Shown one piece after another: positions 8,005 through 17,034 of a stretch of 64,000 nucleotides of DNA (position 1 is its first letter; each line of letters begins with the position of its first letter). The position numbers were made by a program, and so were the translations under genes. The notes beneath the pieces are model-generated. The model saw nothing but the letters and a program-made list of their open reading frames with translations, was not told where the DNA came from and made no database searches. The DNA is from Methanococcoides alaskense (GTDB taxonomy: Archaea > Halobacteriota > Methanosarcinia > Methanosarcinales > Methanosarcinaceae): NCBI RefSeq assembly GCF_031454185.1, contig NZ_JAVDQI010000005.1, positions 1-64,000 on the forward strand, read 5' to 3'.

Positions 8005-10185
8005 TTACTGCTCTTCGTTATCCATAAAGAAGTTCATGAGCGAATACTTCACTTTTTCAGGATCAACATCCACTAACTCACTTCTCTCTGCCGGCGGGAA
8101 CACTTCAAATACCGAGAACTTACCAAACCTCTTCTTTGAATCCGTGAGGAACCTGCCATCGAGAAGGATGCGAGCACCATAGTCGGTCGGAGAACGTACC
8201 ACGCGGCCCATTGCCTGTCTGATCTTACGGATCGTCGGGACCTGGATCGCAAACTCCCAGCCTGCACCATAGCCGAAGACATGGTCATACGCAGACTCCA
8301 CTGCATTCATCCTGTCATTGAGTGCAGGATAGCCGACCCCTACAATTATAACTGTGCGCCCACGTCCGTCCCTATAATCAATTCCTTCGCTCAATGTACC
8401 CCACAGATATGAGAGCAGCACTGCTTTACCGTTGTCCTCTCCTATTGCGAAGAACTCTTCCCGCACATCCTGTGACGATACGCCCACCTCATCAAGGAAT
8501 ACCGGCACATTGACGAGGGGTTCGATCTTTGAATAATATCGCTTGGCCTCAAATGCACTCTGGAAAAAGAGAATGACATTACCCTTTGAATGTTCTATAG
8601 AATCCAGAATCACCTGTTCCAGAAGTTCAGTTACATGCCGGTCATCCCTGTTCTTGGCAAAGAGCGGAGGAATAGATACTGCTATCGAAAGCCTTTTTTC
8701 TTCAGGGAAGGAGGTCCCGTAGGACATCTCACACGTATCCCTCGTGATACCCAGGGTCTTCTTCACCATCTCGAAAGGATGAAGCGTTGCTGACATGAGG
8801 ATCACCGAGAACAGAGAATTGAAAAGCGGTTCGGTCACGTTCTTCGGGATACATGTGAAAAGCTCGATGCGCCCGTATATATCATCGTTCATATCCCTGC
8901 GGACGTTCAAAATGGGATAGTAGTTCAGATTGTGGGATAGTTCGATATAAACTGAAATGAAATCCGCAACAGACCTGATATGTGAACGTTTCATGATACT
9001 GCTAAGGCCTTTTTTGTATTGTTCCCTATATGTCTCGTCCAGTTTGGCACCAAGCACACTTGCTTCTGAAAGCAATATCTGTATATCGCCCTTCTCACCA
9101 AAATCTCCCTTGGCCTGGCGGAGGAACTTACCACGCACAATGTCATTGCGTTCGTAAGGATCGCTTATGCGCATATCATACCAGTTCTTTCTGACACGTT
9201 CACGTTCACCGAACTTGAACCTTGAATTGTAGGTATCCGAGATCACATCAAGGAAGATCTTGAAAATATCGCGTATATTGTTATCTGCCAGAAGATCACT
9301 GTTAGCTTCGAGTTCGGCCATTGCTTTTTCAATTGAATGTTCGGTAAGGGATAAAGAGGAATGCGACCTTGCAGCGGATTCGAGATTATGGGCCTCATCG
9401 AAAATCACAATGGTCTCCTGGGGCTCCTTTTCGATCCAGCCCAGCACCGTTGAGAAAATATCAGGATTCAGAACATGATGGTAATTGCATATCAGCAGAT
9501 CTGCGTGCTTTAACTCCCTTTTCACCAGCTCATACCCACACATGCCATCCTTGATAGCATGGTCATTGATCTCCTCAGGGGAGCGTACTTCTTTGTAAAG
9601 CCAGCCTCTGAACTTTTCACTATCTGAGCGTAGAACCTCATAAAGATCATTGCACGAGCGGTCGCGAAGGCCTCTTGCTTTTTCTTCCACAGCATCGATC
9701 TCTTTTGACAATTCATCCCTAAGGGTCACGAATGCCGGGTCATGGGACTTTTTGTAACTATCGCGTGCAGAGTTCAGTTCCTGCCTTTTAAGATATATCT
9801 CCCGCTCCGTCTCCATCAGCTCAAAGGTGTTCTCCCTTTTAACAGAACATTCCTCATAATCAGCTTCCTGGGGGCACATCGCGGTTTTACCTTTTATGAC
9901 CGCGACCTTGACATCCTGAACCTTTTTTATGTCACGTGCCTCATTGATGAACTGTACCATTTGCTGATGTACATTGGTAGCGATAATGACGGTCTTGCCT
10001 AACATTTTACCAACATGAAGTGCCGGAACAAGTGCACTAAGTGTTTTACCGGTACCGCAGGCTCCTTCGAACAGCACTAACTGTTGCTGCATAAGGGCAC
10101 TGTGAATACGGTCCATTGCTTCCTGTTGATTAGGATAACATGAATTTTGCGTAAAATATTTCATGAATGCAGGCTTGTCGCTCAT
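8005..10185 (-). CDS. XPD/Rad3-type Fe-S superfamily 2 DNA helicase
   Basis: The 726-residue protein has Walker A FEGACGTGKT (about residues 39-48), the DEAH box IFDEAHN (about 261-267) and C-terminal helicase motifs including VVRSPTDYG. Four cysteines (about C104, C113, C178 and C216, the last in GMCGYE) lie where XPD-family helicases bind a 4Fe-4S cluster. Such enzymes unwind DNA 5' to 3' in repair. The spacing differs from classic XPD, so an XPD/DinG-like paralogue is possible. It is a single gene with 44 bases to the upstream pilin gene. Confidence 0.92.
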   Translation of the reverse strand: MSDKPAFMKYFTQNSCYPNQQEAMDRIHSALMQQQLVLFEGACGTGKTLSALVPALHVGKMLGKTVIIATNVHQQMVQFINEARDIKKVQDVKVAVIKGKTAMCPQEADYEECSVKRENTFELMETEREIYLKRQELNSARDSYKKSHDPAFVTLRDELSKEIDAVEEKARGLRDRSCNDLYEVLRSDSEKFRGWLYKEVRSPEEINDHAIKDGMCGYELVKRELKHADLLICNYHHVLNPDIFSTVLGWIEKEPQETIVIFDEAHNLESAARSHSSLSLTEHSIEKAMAELEANSDLLADNNIRDIFKIFLDVISDTYNSRFKFGERERVRKNWYDMRISDPYERNDIVRGKFLRQAKGDFGEKGDIQILLSEASVLGAKLDETYREQYKKGLSSIMKRSHIRSVADFISVYIELSHNLNYYPILNVRRDMNDDIYGRIELFTCIPKNVTEPLFNSLFSVILMSATLHPFEMVKKTLGITRDTCEMSYGTSFPEEKRLSIAVSIPPLFAKNRDDRHVTELLEQVILDSIEHSKGNVILFFQSAFEAKRYYSKIEPLVNVPVFLDEVGVSSQDVREEFFAIGEDNGKAVLLSYLWGTLSEGIDYRDGRGRTVIIVGVGYPALNDRMNAVESAYDHVFGYGAGWEFAIQVPTIRKIRQAMGRVVRSPTDYGARILLDGRFLTDSKKRFGKFSVFEVFPPAERSELVDVDPEKVKYSLMNFFMDNEEQ

Positions 10186-10230
10186 CGCGTTCCCTATGAT
10201 GTTACCATACTTTAATAGTATTGATACAAA

Positions 10231-10860
10231 TTATTCGAAAGGTCTCACATTCACAACATCTTCACAGATCACACGGTCTGTGAAACTATCGAATATCTTG
10301 ACAGTGACAGTGCCCCCATCTTTGAAACCGTAATTGTTGGAAGTATCGGAATAGCCATCTACACTTACATGAACAGTGGAAGCATCTGTACCATTTATGC
10401 TGTCATCCCCATCCAACACCAGAACCTCCCCTGCCGACCACAAGCCATCATCGATACAGGGATTATTGCTAATATATGTAAAGAACGAACCCTCCGGCGT
10501 AAGGTCAAAATATTTTACAGTGACATGACCGTAGGCCATGAAACCACCATCTCCGACCTTACCAACATAGCTGCTACCCTCACCACTGAGAACCACAAAG
10601 GTAGAATCCAGATCAAGAGGATCTCCACCCTTGTGCTCAAGGCTCACAACATTATCTTTGTACCCACTCCCATAACCCACAGCATCGTTCACTTCGATCA
10701 TCGCCACAGGAGTGGACGAAGAGAGAATAGAACCGGTACTTACAACAATTGTTGCCACTGCGCCTGCAAGGAGAACTGTCAAGATTACCAACAGAACTGC
10801 TCCAATTACAGGTGTTACTGCATTATTATTTTTTATGATCGCTACCACTTGATCCACCAA
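10231..10860 (-). CDS. Archaeal type IV pilin-like protein
   Basis: The N-terminus is a class III signal followed by a hydrophobic helix: NNNAVTPVIGAVLLVILTV at about residues 11-29. This matches archaeal pilins with the DUF1628-type N-terminal domain, which a prepilin peptidase cleaves ahead of the helix. The remaining 165 residues are a Gly/Asp/Ser-rich beta domain exposed outside the cell. The gene is near but divergent from the archaellum operon, and it is not a flagellin. Adhesion or surface attachment is the likely role. Confidence 0.85.
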   Translation of the reverse strand: MVDQVVAIIKNNNAVTPVIGAVLLVILTVLLAGAVATIVVSTGSILSSSTPVAMIEVNDAVGYGSGYKDNVVSLEHKGGDPLDLDSTFVVLSGEGSSYVGKVGDGGFMAYGHVTVKYFDLTPEGSFFTYISNNPCIDDGLWSAGEVLVLDGDDSINGTDASTVHVSVDGYSDTSNNYGFKDGGTVTVKIFDSFTDRVICEDVVNVRPFE

Positions 10861-11151
10861 ATAGCAAACATCTTTAATATATTAAACGGTTTCGTCAAAA
10901 AATAATATTAAAATAATAATTTGTTTGCAGACACCTTATTTGAATGAACTATTATATGGAGACTGTTTTCACATAACCCAAACAGTGAAACATAGCAGAG
11001 AACAAATATAAATTACAGAGAGAAGCGCAATTGTTCAAAAAATAGAAACTTTTTTGGATAATCGATACCTTTTTATCTAACTTATTTAATGGGTATATTG
11101 CAAATTTTGCACTCATATAATTAGATCCAAATTTAATAGGAGAAATGAATA

Positions 11152-11328
11152 ATGGTAGCAGTAATTAAAAGAGACGAATGTGTAGGATGCGGAACATGTG
11201 TAGACGATTGCCCATCTGAAGCAATCAAAATGGACGGAGAGAACATAGCTGTCGTGAACGCTGACGAATGTATTGACTGTGGTGCATGTGTGGACAGCTG
11301 TCCAACAGACGCTATCTCAATGGAATAA
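11152..11328 (+). CDS. 2x[4Fe-4S] ferredoxin
   Basis: This 58-residue protein is too short for many gene-length cut-offs but is clear. It has two ferredoxin motifs, CVGCGTCVDDCP and CIDCGACVDSCP, each CxxCxxCxxxCP, in the usual pseudo-two-fold layout. The ATG is preceded by a GGAGA ribosome site at about 11139. Such ferredoxins carry electrons in methanogenesis and biosynthesis. The gene stands alone with an AT-rich 291-base region upstream (10861-11151) that contains several TATA-like runs, the best near 11066-11100. Confidence 0.95.
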   Translation: MVAVIKRDECVGCGTCVDDCPSEAIKMDGENIAVVNADECIDCGACVDSCPTDAISME

Positions 11329-11466
11329 GCTTACTTATTCCATACTATTTTTATTTTTCATATTGAGCCTTTCCTTCGACACAGCATAAAGACCTAGCTA
11401 TGCTTCGATCTTCCACAGAGTGCCAATAGGTTTAAACCATTGACAACATTATGATGAAAGATCACC

Positions 11467-12171
11467 ATGCTAATCGTATTATCAGTAGGCGGGTCCATAC
11501 TCGCAAAAGATCTTGAACCCAAGCATTTTTCCGCATATGCTTCAGCATTGAAAGAACTGGCAAATAAACATCAGATCGTGGTAGTGACTGGTGGCGGTGT
11601 TGCTGCAAGGAACTATATTGATGTTGCCCGAGGTGTCGGAGCCAATGAAGTGGTATGTGATTTCATTGGAATTGACATCACGCGCTTGAATGCACAACTT
11701 CTTATCGCTGCACTTGGAAGCACTGCATATCCAGAACCACCTACCACATATAAGGAAGCAGAATCTGCCCTTGCATCAGGGAAGATCGTTGTGATGGGAG
11801 GAGTGATACCCGGTCAGACCACTGATGCTGTATCAGCCATCCTTGCAGAATACCTGAACGCAGATATGATGGTAATTGCAACATCTGTTGACGGAGTCTA
11901 TTCAAGTGACCCCAGAGAAGACCCTGATGCTAAGAAATTTGATGTGATGACTGCAAAGGAACTTGTCGGCATTGTGATCTCAACAGAGATGAAAGCAGGA
12001 TCTAAATCTCCGGTAGACCCTCTTGCCTCAAAGATCATCGAACGCTGTAATATCGACACCATCATCATGGATGGAACCGACCCCCAAGACGTTCTTGAGG
12101 TCGTGCTCCAGGAAGCTGTCAAAACCGAAAAAGCAACAGGCGTTCGTCTGGGAACACGCATAATTGGATAA
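11467..12171 (+). CDS. pyrH: UMP kinase, archaeal type
   Basis: The 234-residue amino-acid-kinase-fold protein matches archaeal PyrH throughout: SVGGSILAKDL at the N-terminus for phosphate binding, VVTGGGVAARNYI, GIDITRLNAQLL, GGVIPGQTTDAVSA, and DGVYSSDPREDPDAKKF near the nucleotide site. It phosphorylates UMP to UDP with ATP in pyrimidine nucleotide synthesis. It appears to be monocistronic, between the ferredoxin gene and the archaellum operon. Confidence 0.96.
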   Translation: MLIVLSVGGSILAKDLEPKHFSAYASALKELANKHQIVVVTGGGVAARNYIDVARGVGANEVVCDFIGIDITRLNAQLLIAALGSTAYPEPPTTYKEAESALASGKIVVMGGVIPGQTTDAVSAILAEYLNADMMVIATSVDGVYSSDPREDPDAKKFDVMTAKELVGIVISTEMKAGSKSPVDPLASKIIERCNIDTIIMDGTDPQDVLEVVLQEAVKTEKATGVRLGTRIIG

Positions 12172-12283
12172 AAGGAGACATACACTCTTTTTATCTTAAA
12201 TACATTTTATAGAAGATACAAGATCAAAAGTTTTGGTCCACAAATACATCAACGTTTGTGTTCTGTTTTGGCATTTTTTTGGA

Positions 12284-12327
12284 AATATATATATATAATA
12301 GAATGATACACTTTATATTATATATAT
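12284..12327 (+). promoter_or_regulatory. Promoter region of the archaellum operon
   Basis: Two TATA-rich tracts lie upstream of the first archaellum gene, at about 12284-12300 and 12312-12327. The second is 36-60 bases before the candidate starts at 12363 and 12372 and is the better placed. No clear ribosome site precedes either start. Confidence 0.45.
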
Positions 12328-12362
12328 GCCTAATTAATATAAAATCATAATTACAACAGTCC

Positions 12363-13667
12363 GTGAAAAAAATGGCGGGATTAAATAATACTCTGAAGAA
12401 GCTCACCAACGGAATTCTTCGAAAAAAAGGTAGCAGCGAAATTGAAGGGTCACCTTTTGGAGCACAGGCGTCTCCATTTGATGCATCTGGATCCCCTTTT
12501 GCAGCAAGCCCTCCTAATTTTGGTGATGCAAATAATTCTCCTGGTGGAACACCATCGGGACCATCCTCAGCTCCGCCTTTCGGACCTCCGGGTATGAACG
12601 CGAACGGATCAGCATCACAAGCTCCGGCAGTCGATGACAAGCGTGTAGATGAGAACGCGGACAAAATAAAGGCACTCGAGAGCAAACTGTCAAAGATAGA
12701 TGTGGCTATCTCATCTGTACAGAGAGAGAACCAGGATGTCAAGACAACTGTTGAGAAAATAGACCAGAGTGTGCTTGAACTATTATCATTGTACGAAATA
12801 GTTTCAAATCAGGTCAATCCATTCGTAGGTGATGAACAGAATAGCAATGCCAATATCGAGCGATTTGACAAAACTGAAAAGAGGGTATCGGAAGTAGCTG
12901 ATTTTACCCTGATGCTCAAAAACGAGATAGAGGCCCTTCACCAAAGCATGAAAATGCCTGGAATTTCTGTTGAGACAGAAACCAAGATGACGGACATCGA
13001 AACGAAGGTGGATGTCTTTGCGGACGCGCTTATAGCATTACAGGAAAATATCAATGAGATCTCAGTGAACCTCAAGGACTTTTCAGAAAGCTCCCACCAG
13101 ATGGAAGCGAACATCGTTGATATGGCGCAGACAACAACCATGTTTTCAGAAAGGATCGAAGAGCTTGAGAAAATTGACCTTTCTGAACTGGAAAGTAAAC
13201 TGGAAAAAGCATTTCTCGAAAGAGCACAGCAATCCTCAAACCCCAATCGATCTCAAAATGCCGGATATGATAACTGGAACAATGGAAATGAGGGGAACTC
13301 TGAAAAGATCCCCCTGGTCCGCTTGGAATCCATCAAAAAGAATCCCATGAGCGTAGTTATCCTGCTAAACTGGATAGAGTTCCTGATGGAACGGGTCGGC
13401 AGAAATAACCTAATGGACGCTCTTGATTATTACGTTGATATCGAATGGATAAGTGAAGAAGTCCGATTCGAGATAATGGCCTATGCCAGAGGAATTGATT
13501 ATTATGTGGAAAAACCCACATGGAGACTTTTACCGGAAGACCACACAAAATCACTTCTTTTCATCGAACGGCTTTGTGGGCGTAAGATAGACAGGACCAT
13601 GCTCAGCATGACCGACAGAGAAATGGCAAAGGTGAAACACGGATTGGAGGAACTTTATGGGATTTGA
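12363..13667 (+). CDS. flaD: Archaellum accessory protein FlaD/E (ArlCE-like)
   Basis: The C-terminal ~115 residues form the FlaD/FlaE domain (VRLESIKKNPMSVVILLNWIEFL ... DYYVDIEWISEEVR). Before it is a long coiled coil (about 95-300), preceded by a Pro/Gly/Ser-rich linker (about 25-95) with imperfect SPFG/SPFD-type repeats. FlaC/D/E proteins form the cytosolic ring of the archaellum motor and link it to chemotaxis through CheF. The start could be GTG 12363 or ATG 12372 (MAGLNN). No separate flaC is present, so the long coiled coil may stand in for it. The gene overlaps flaF by 11 bases. Confidence 0.9.
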   Translation: MKKMAGLNNTLKKLTNGILRKKGSSEIEGSPFGAQASPFDASGSPFAASPPNFGDANNSPGGTPSGPSSAPPFGPPGMNANGSASQAPAVDDKRVDENADKIKALESKLSKIDVAISSVQRENQDVKTTVEKIDQSVLELLSLYEIVSNQVNPFVGDEQNSNANIERFDKTEKRVSEVADFTLMLKNEIEALHQSMKMPGISVETETKMTDIETKVDVFADALIALQENINEISVNLKDFSESSHQMEANIVDMAQTTTMFSERIEELEKIDLSELESKLEKAFLERAQQSSNPNRSQNAGYDNWNNGNEGNSEKIPLVRLESIKKNPMSVVILLNWIEFLMERVGRNNLMDALDYYVDIEWISEEVRFEIMAYARGIDYYVEKPTWRLLPEDHTKSLLFIERLCGRKIDRTMLSMTDREMAKVKHGLEELYGI

Positions 13668-14097
13668 GACTACGATTGTCATCTCCATATTCTTCATATC
13701 CGCCCTTGTTCTTGGAACACACTCCTATGCTGTGATGAGCACTTCAAATGATATTGTTACTGATGCTGAAGACGTGAAATATAATATGCAATATCAGAAG
13801 CTTAACAGCGCAATTGAGATCGATTCAATGATATTGGACAATACGAGCTCAACTTTGAATTTAAACATCACCAACAATGGAAATATTGTACTTGATTCTG
13901 ATGAAATGAGCATACTCTTAGATGGAAGAGTGATCAGCCACACATATACCCCTAACACTGTAAAATGGTATCCAGGTGAAACCAAGATATTTTCAGTAAC
14001 AGATGACTCTGGAGACACATACAAAAGAGTGAAAGTTGTAACAGATATTGGTATAATTGCATATGGAACTGGTCATCCGGACATATCTGCAAGTTAA
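13657..14097 (+). CDS. flaF: Archaellum stator protein FlaF/ArlF
   Basis: The 146-residue protein has an N-terminal transmembrane segment (about residues 5-25) and a beta-sandwich domain like that of flagellin, with the blocks LNITNNGNIVLDSDEMSILLDG and WYPGETKIF. ArlF sits in the pseudoperiplasm, binds the S-layer and with ArlG anchors the archaellum motor. The start overlaps the end of flaD/E and the next gene is flaG, the standard order. Confidence 0.92.
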   Translation: MGFETTIVISIFFISALVLGTHSYAVMSTSNDIVTDAEDVKYNMQYQKLNSAIEIDSMILDNTSSTLNLNITNNGNIVLDSDEMSILLDGRVISHTYTPNTVKWYPGETKIFSVTDDSGDTYKRVKVVTDIGIIAYGTGHPDISAS

Positions 14098-14141
14098 AGA
14101 TAAGTCATCTGATTTTTTACCCCCATCCTTAAGGTGTATAA

Positions 14142-14645
14142 ATGGCATTCACAAAAAAGTTACATATTTGCACTTTTGCTGATGATAGAAGAGCAGAGAC
14201 TGCAATTACCCACATGATATTTTTCATAACTGCGATACTCATAGCCATGACAGTTGTAGCGATAATGACATCCAATGTTCAATCCCTCACCAGTTCAAGT
14301 GCATCAAGCAGTAAGGTGCTGTCCGAACAACTAAAAACGGATATTACTATCATAAGTGATCCTGAACTTATACCTTATGACACCACCACAAAGGAATACA
14401 CTTTCTATGCCAAGAACACAGGAAGGACAGAACTCGATACTGAGTATATGGATATCCTCATCGATGGACTATATGTATATTCCGATGACCTCGAGATTTC
14501 ATTGTTCGACCAAGATGTGCTTTGGCGACCAGGGTATTTGCTGATGATCAATGTCACGGTCACTGAACCATTAAGTAATGGAGACCACAGATTGCTTATA
14601 GCCGCAGAGAACGGTAAGTCAGATTCAATGGATTTCAGGATATAA
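14142..14645 (+). CDS. flaG: Archaellum stator protein FlaG/ArlG
   Basis: The 167-residue protein has an N-terminal hydrophobic helix (about residues 22-42, ITHMIFFITAILIAMTVVA) followed by a beta domain with the stretch YAKNTGRTELDTEYMDILIDG. This is typical of FlaG, a partner of FlaF that forms filaments capped by it in the cell envelope. It lies 44 bases after flaF and 11 bases before flaH in the operon. Confidence 0.92.
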   Translation: MAFTKKLHICTFADDRRAETAITHMIFFITAILIAMTVVAIMTSNVQSLTSSSASSSKVLSEQLKTDITIISDPELIPYDTTTKEYTFYAKNTGRTELDTEYMDILIDGLYVYSDDLEISLFDQDVLWRPGYLLMINVTVTEPLSNGDHRLLIAAENGKSDSMDFRI

Positions 14646-14656
14646 GGGAGGGAAAA

Positions 14657-15352
14657 ATGTCAACAGTTTATTCTTTTGAGATCCAGAGTGATGAATTAAA
14701 CGACAAACTTGGAGGAGGATTCCCCAAAGGTTCCCTCGTAGTTATCGAAGGTGGCAGTGGTGGTGGAAAAAGTACCATATGCCAGCGTATAACATACGGT
14801 CTGATAGAAAAAGATACGAGTGTCACATTCGTCTCGACCCAACTAACAACAAAGGGATACATCAACCAGATGTATTCACTTAATTACCCCATAGCATCAC
14901 ATCTTTTGAAAGGTAGACTACTCTACATTCCGGTCATGCCATTGGTACAGTCTGCAAAATCAAGAATTGATTTCATTGAAAGGCTGATGGGTGCAAAAGA
15001 GCTTTTCGAAAAGGATGTTATCGTAATAGACACGATATCCTCACTGATAAAGTACAGCGCAAATACTGAAAAAAGCCTGGAACTCATCTCATTTTTCAAA
15101 AAGCTCAACGGAATGGGAAAGGTCATTATACTGACAATAGAACCAAGTGAGCTTGGAGAGGATCTCGCATCCATGTTCCGATCTTCCTGTGATATCTACA
15201 TGACATTACACTCGAAAGCATTGGGTGCTGAAGTAAAACGTAAGGTAGTTGTGAATAAGTTCACTGGTGCAAAAGGACCTGTTGGGCAGATGATAGGCTT
15301 TAGGATAGAACCAAAGGTCGGGCTTGTAGTGGAAATTGCATCTGTAGGCTGA
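14657..15352 (+). CDS. flaH: Archaellum motor regulator FlaH/ArlH (KaiC/RecA-like ATP-binding protein)
   Basis: The 231-residue RecA-fold protein has Walker A GGSGGGKST at about residues 32-40 and Walker B DVIVIDTISS. FlaH binds ATP but is a poor ATPase. It sits in the ring formed by FlaC/D/E under FlaI and regulates assembly and switching. A GGGAGG ribosome site directly precedes the ATG. The order flaG-flaH-flaI is conserved. Confidence 0.95.
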   Translation: MSTVYSFEIQSDELNDKLGGGFPKGSLVVIEGGSGGGKSTICQRITYGLIEKDTSVTFVSTQLTTKGYINQMYSLNYPIASHLLKGRLLYIPVMPLVQSAKSRIDFIERLMGAKELFEKDVIVIDTISSLIKYSANTEKSLELISFFKKLNGMGKVIILTIEPSELGEDLASMFRSSCDIYMTLHSKALGAEVKRKVVVNKFTGAKGPVGQMIGFRIEPKVGLVVEIASVG

Positions 15353-15375
15353 GGCCATGAGTAGAGGTGTTTTAA

Positions 15376-17025
15376 GTGGAACCTGAGTATCAGAAAGCAT
15401 TACAAAGAAACCCACATTTGGGGACATATATAAAAGATTTTGTAAACAGAACAGGACATCAACCGGAATTTGTTGCTGGTCTCTCAAAGGAACTGCAGGA
15501 CGAAGAATATGTCAACGTAATTTTTCCCGTTGGAGACCCGGTCTTTATTCATATTTATGGAACTCCGGAAATGGGAGAGATAGGATACTATTCCATTGAG
15601 CCCTTACTTAACGATCTTGAAAAAAAGAAGTATGATGCAATAATGGACCTGATCCTTGAAAGATCGGCAAACGAACCGGTCCCTAAGGACGAGGAAGAAC
15701 TTAAAGAACTTATTGTCAAACTTTTGAATAGTGCGATCAATGTTGGTGCAGGTGGTCAGATCGATGGAGAAAAAGTGAGCATCATCGAAAAAATACTGCC
15801 AAAAATAAAAACCATACCTGTAACACAGCAGGAACTCAACAATCTCCAGTACCACATCGAAAGGAACATTATCGGATCCGGTCCACTTGAACCGATAATC
15901 AGAGATCCATATCTTGAAGATATTCATAGCATTGGAATAGTCGGTATTTTTATCGTACATAAGATATTTGGAATGATGAAGACAGACCTTTCCTTCGGAG
16001 ACGAGGCAGGCCTTGACCAATGGCTCAGGAGCATGAGTGAAAGGATAGGAAGACCTGTCAGTGATGCAAAACCAATTGCTGATGGTGCACTGCCGGATGG
16101 ATCCCGTATCAATATCATTTACAGTCTTGATGTCAGTAAGCGTGGTAGTAGTTTTACCATGCGTAAGTTCAGTGAAGTTCCTGTAAGTATCATAGAACTT
16201 ATCATGTGGGGAGCACTCAGTTCTGAAATGGCCGCTTACATGTGGATGTGTCTTGAGAATGGAATGAGCATATTCTTTAGTGGTGAGACTGCTAGTGGAA
16301 AGACCACCATGCTGAATGCTTGTCTTCCTTTCGTCAACCCTACTTCCAAGATATTCACAGCAGAAGATACAGCTGAGGTCCAGCCCCCTCACCCAGTATG
16401 GCAGCAGTTGATAACACGTGAGGATGGGCCACCCGAATCGAGAGTTGACACTTTCGCTCTTCTAAAAGCGGCTCTAAGGTCCAGACCGAACTATATTATC
16501 GTAGGTGAAATTCGTGGTGCAGAAGGAGCAGTGGCTTTCCAGGGTATGCAGACAGGTCACCCTGTATTGGCTACCTTCCACGCATCTGCAGTAACAAAGA
16601 TGATACAGCGTCTAACAGGTGACCCCATAAATGTTCCTGTCACCTTCATCGATAACCTCAATGTTGCGATGATATTGTCCGCTGTATATCGTAAAGGAAA
16701 ATTCCTCAGACGATGTCTCGCAGTTGAAGAAATAGAAGGATACTACGAAGATGCTGGCGGTGTGGTCACAAGAGCTGTATTCCAGTGGGATCCGGAAACC
16801 GATTCCCATACTTTCAGAGGATTGAACAACAGTTTCATTCTTGAGAACAAGATAGCTACACAGCTTGGATATGAAGATAAAAGGGATATTTACAAGGATC
16901 TGATGTTAAGGGCAAGGATACTTGATGAAATGAAAGAGAGAGGCATCAAGGATTATTACGATGTACTCGAGATCATCGTGAACTTCTATAAACATGGTAT
17001 TGATGGATTGCCATTTGCAGTATGA
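15376..17025 (+). CDS. flaI: Archaellum motor ATPase FlaI/ArlI
   Basis: This 549-residue secretion-superfamily ATPase has Walker A GETASGKT at residues 303-310, the Asp box IFTAEDTAEVQ, Walker B with its Glu (IIVGEIRGAEG) and the His box ATFHAS. FlaI forms a hexamer that powers both assembly and rotation of the archaellum. The start is GTG; a nearby ATG at 15357 is out of frame. It is followed 9 bases later by its membrane partner FlaJ. Confidence 0.97.
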   Translation: MEPEYQKALQRNPHLGTYIKDFVNRTGHQPEFVAGLSKELQDEEYVNVIFPVGDPVFIHIYGTPEMGEIGYYSIEPLLNDLEKKKYDAIMDLILERSANEPVPKDEEELKELIVKLLNSAINVGAGGQIDGEKVSIIEKILPKIKTIPVTQQELNNLQYHIERNIIGSGPLEPIIRDPYLEDIHSIGIVGIFIVHKIFGMMKTDLSFGDEAGLDQWLRSMSERIGRPVSDAKPIADGALPDGSRINIIYSLDVSKRGSSFTMRKFSEVPVSIIELIMWGALSSEMAAYMWMCLENGMSIFFSGETASGKTTMLNACLPFVNPTSKIFTAEDTAEVQPPHPVWQQLITREDGPPESRVDTFALLKAALRSRPNYIIVGEIRGAEGAVAFQGMQTGHPVLATFHASAVTKMIQRLTGDPINVPVTFIDNLNVAMILSAVYRKGKFLRRCLAVEEIEGYYEDAGGVVTRAVFQWDPETDSHTFRGLNNSFILENKIATQLGYEDKRDIYKDLMLRARILDEMKERGIKDYYDVLEIIVNFYKHGIDGLPFAV

Positions 17026-17034
17026 GGCATATAA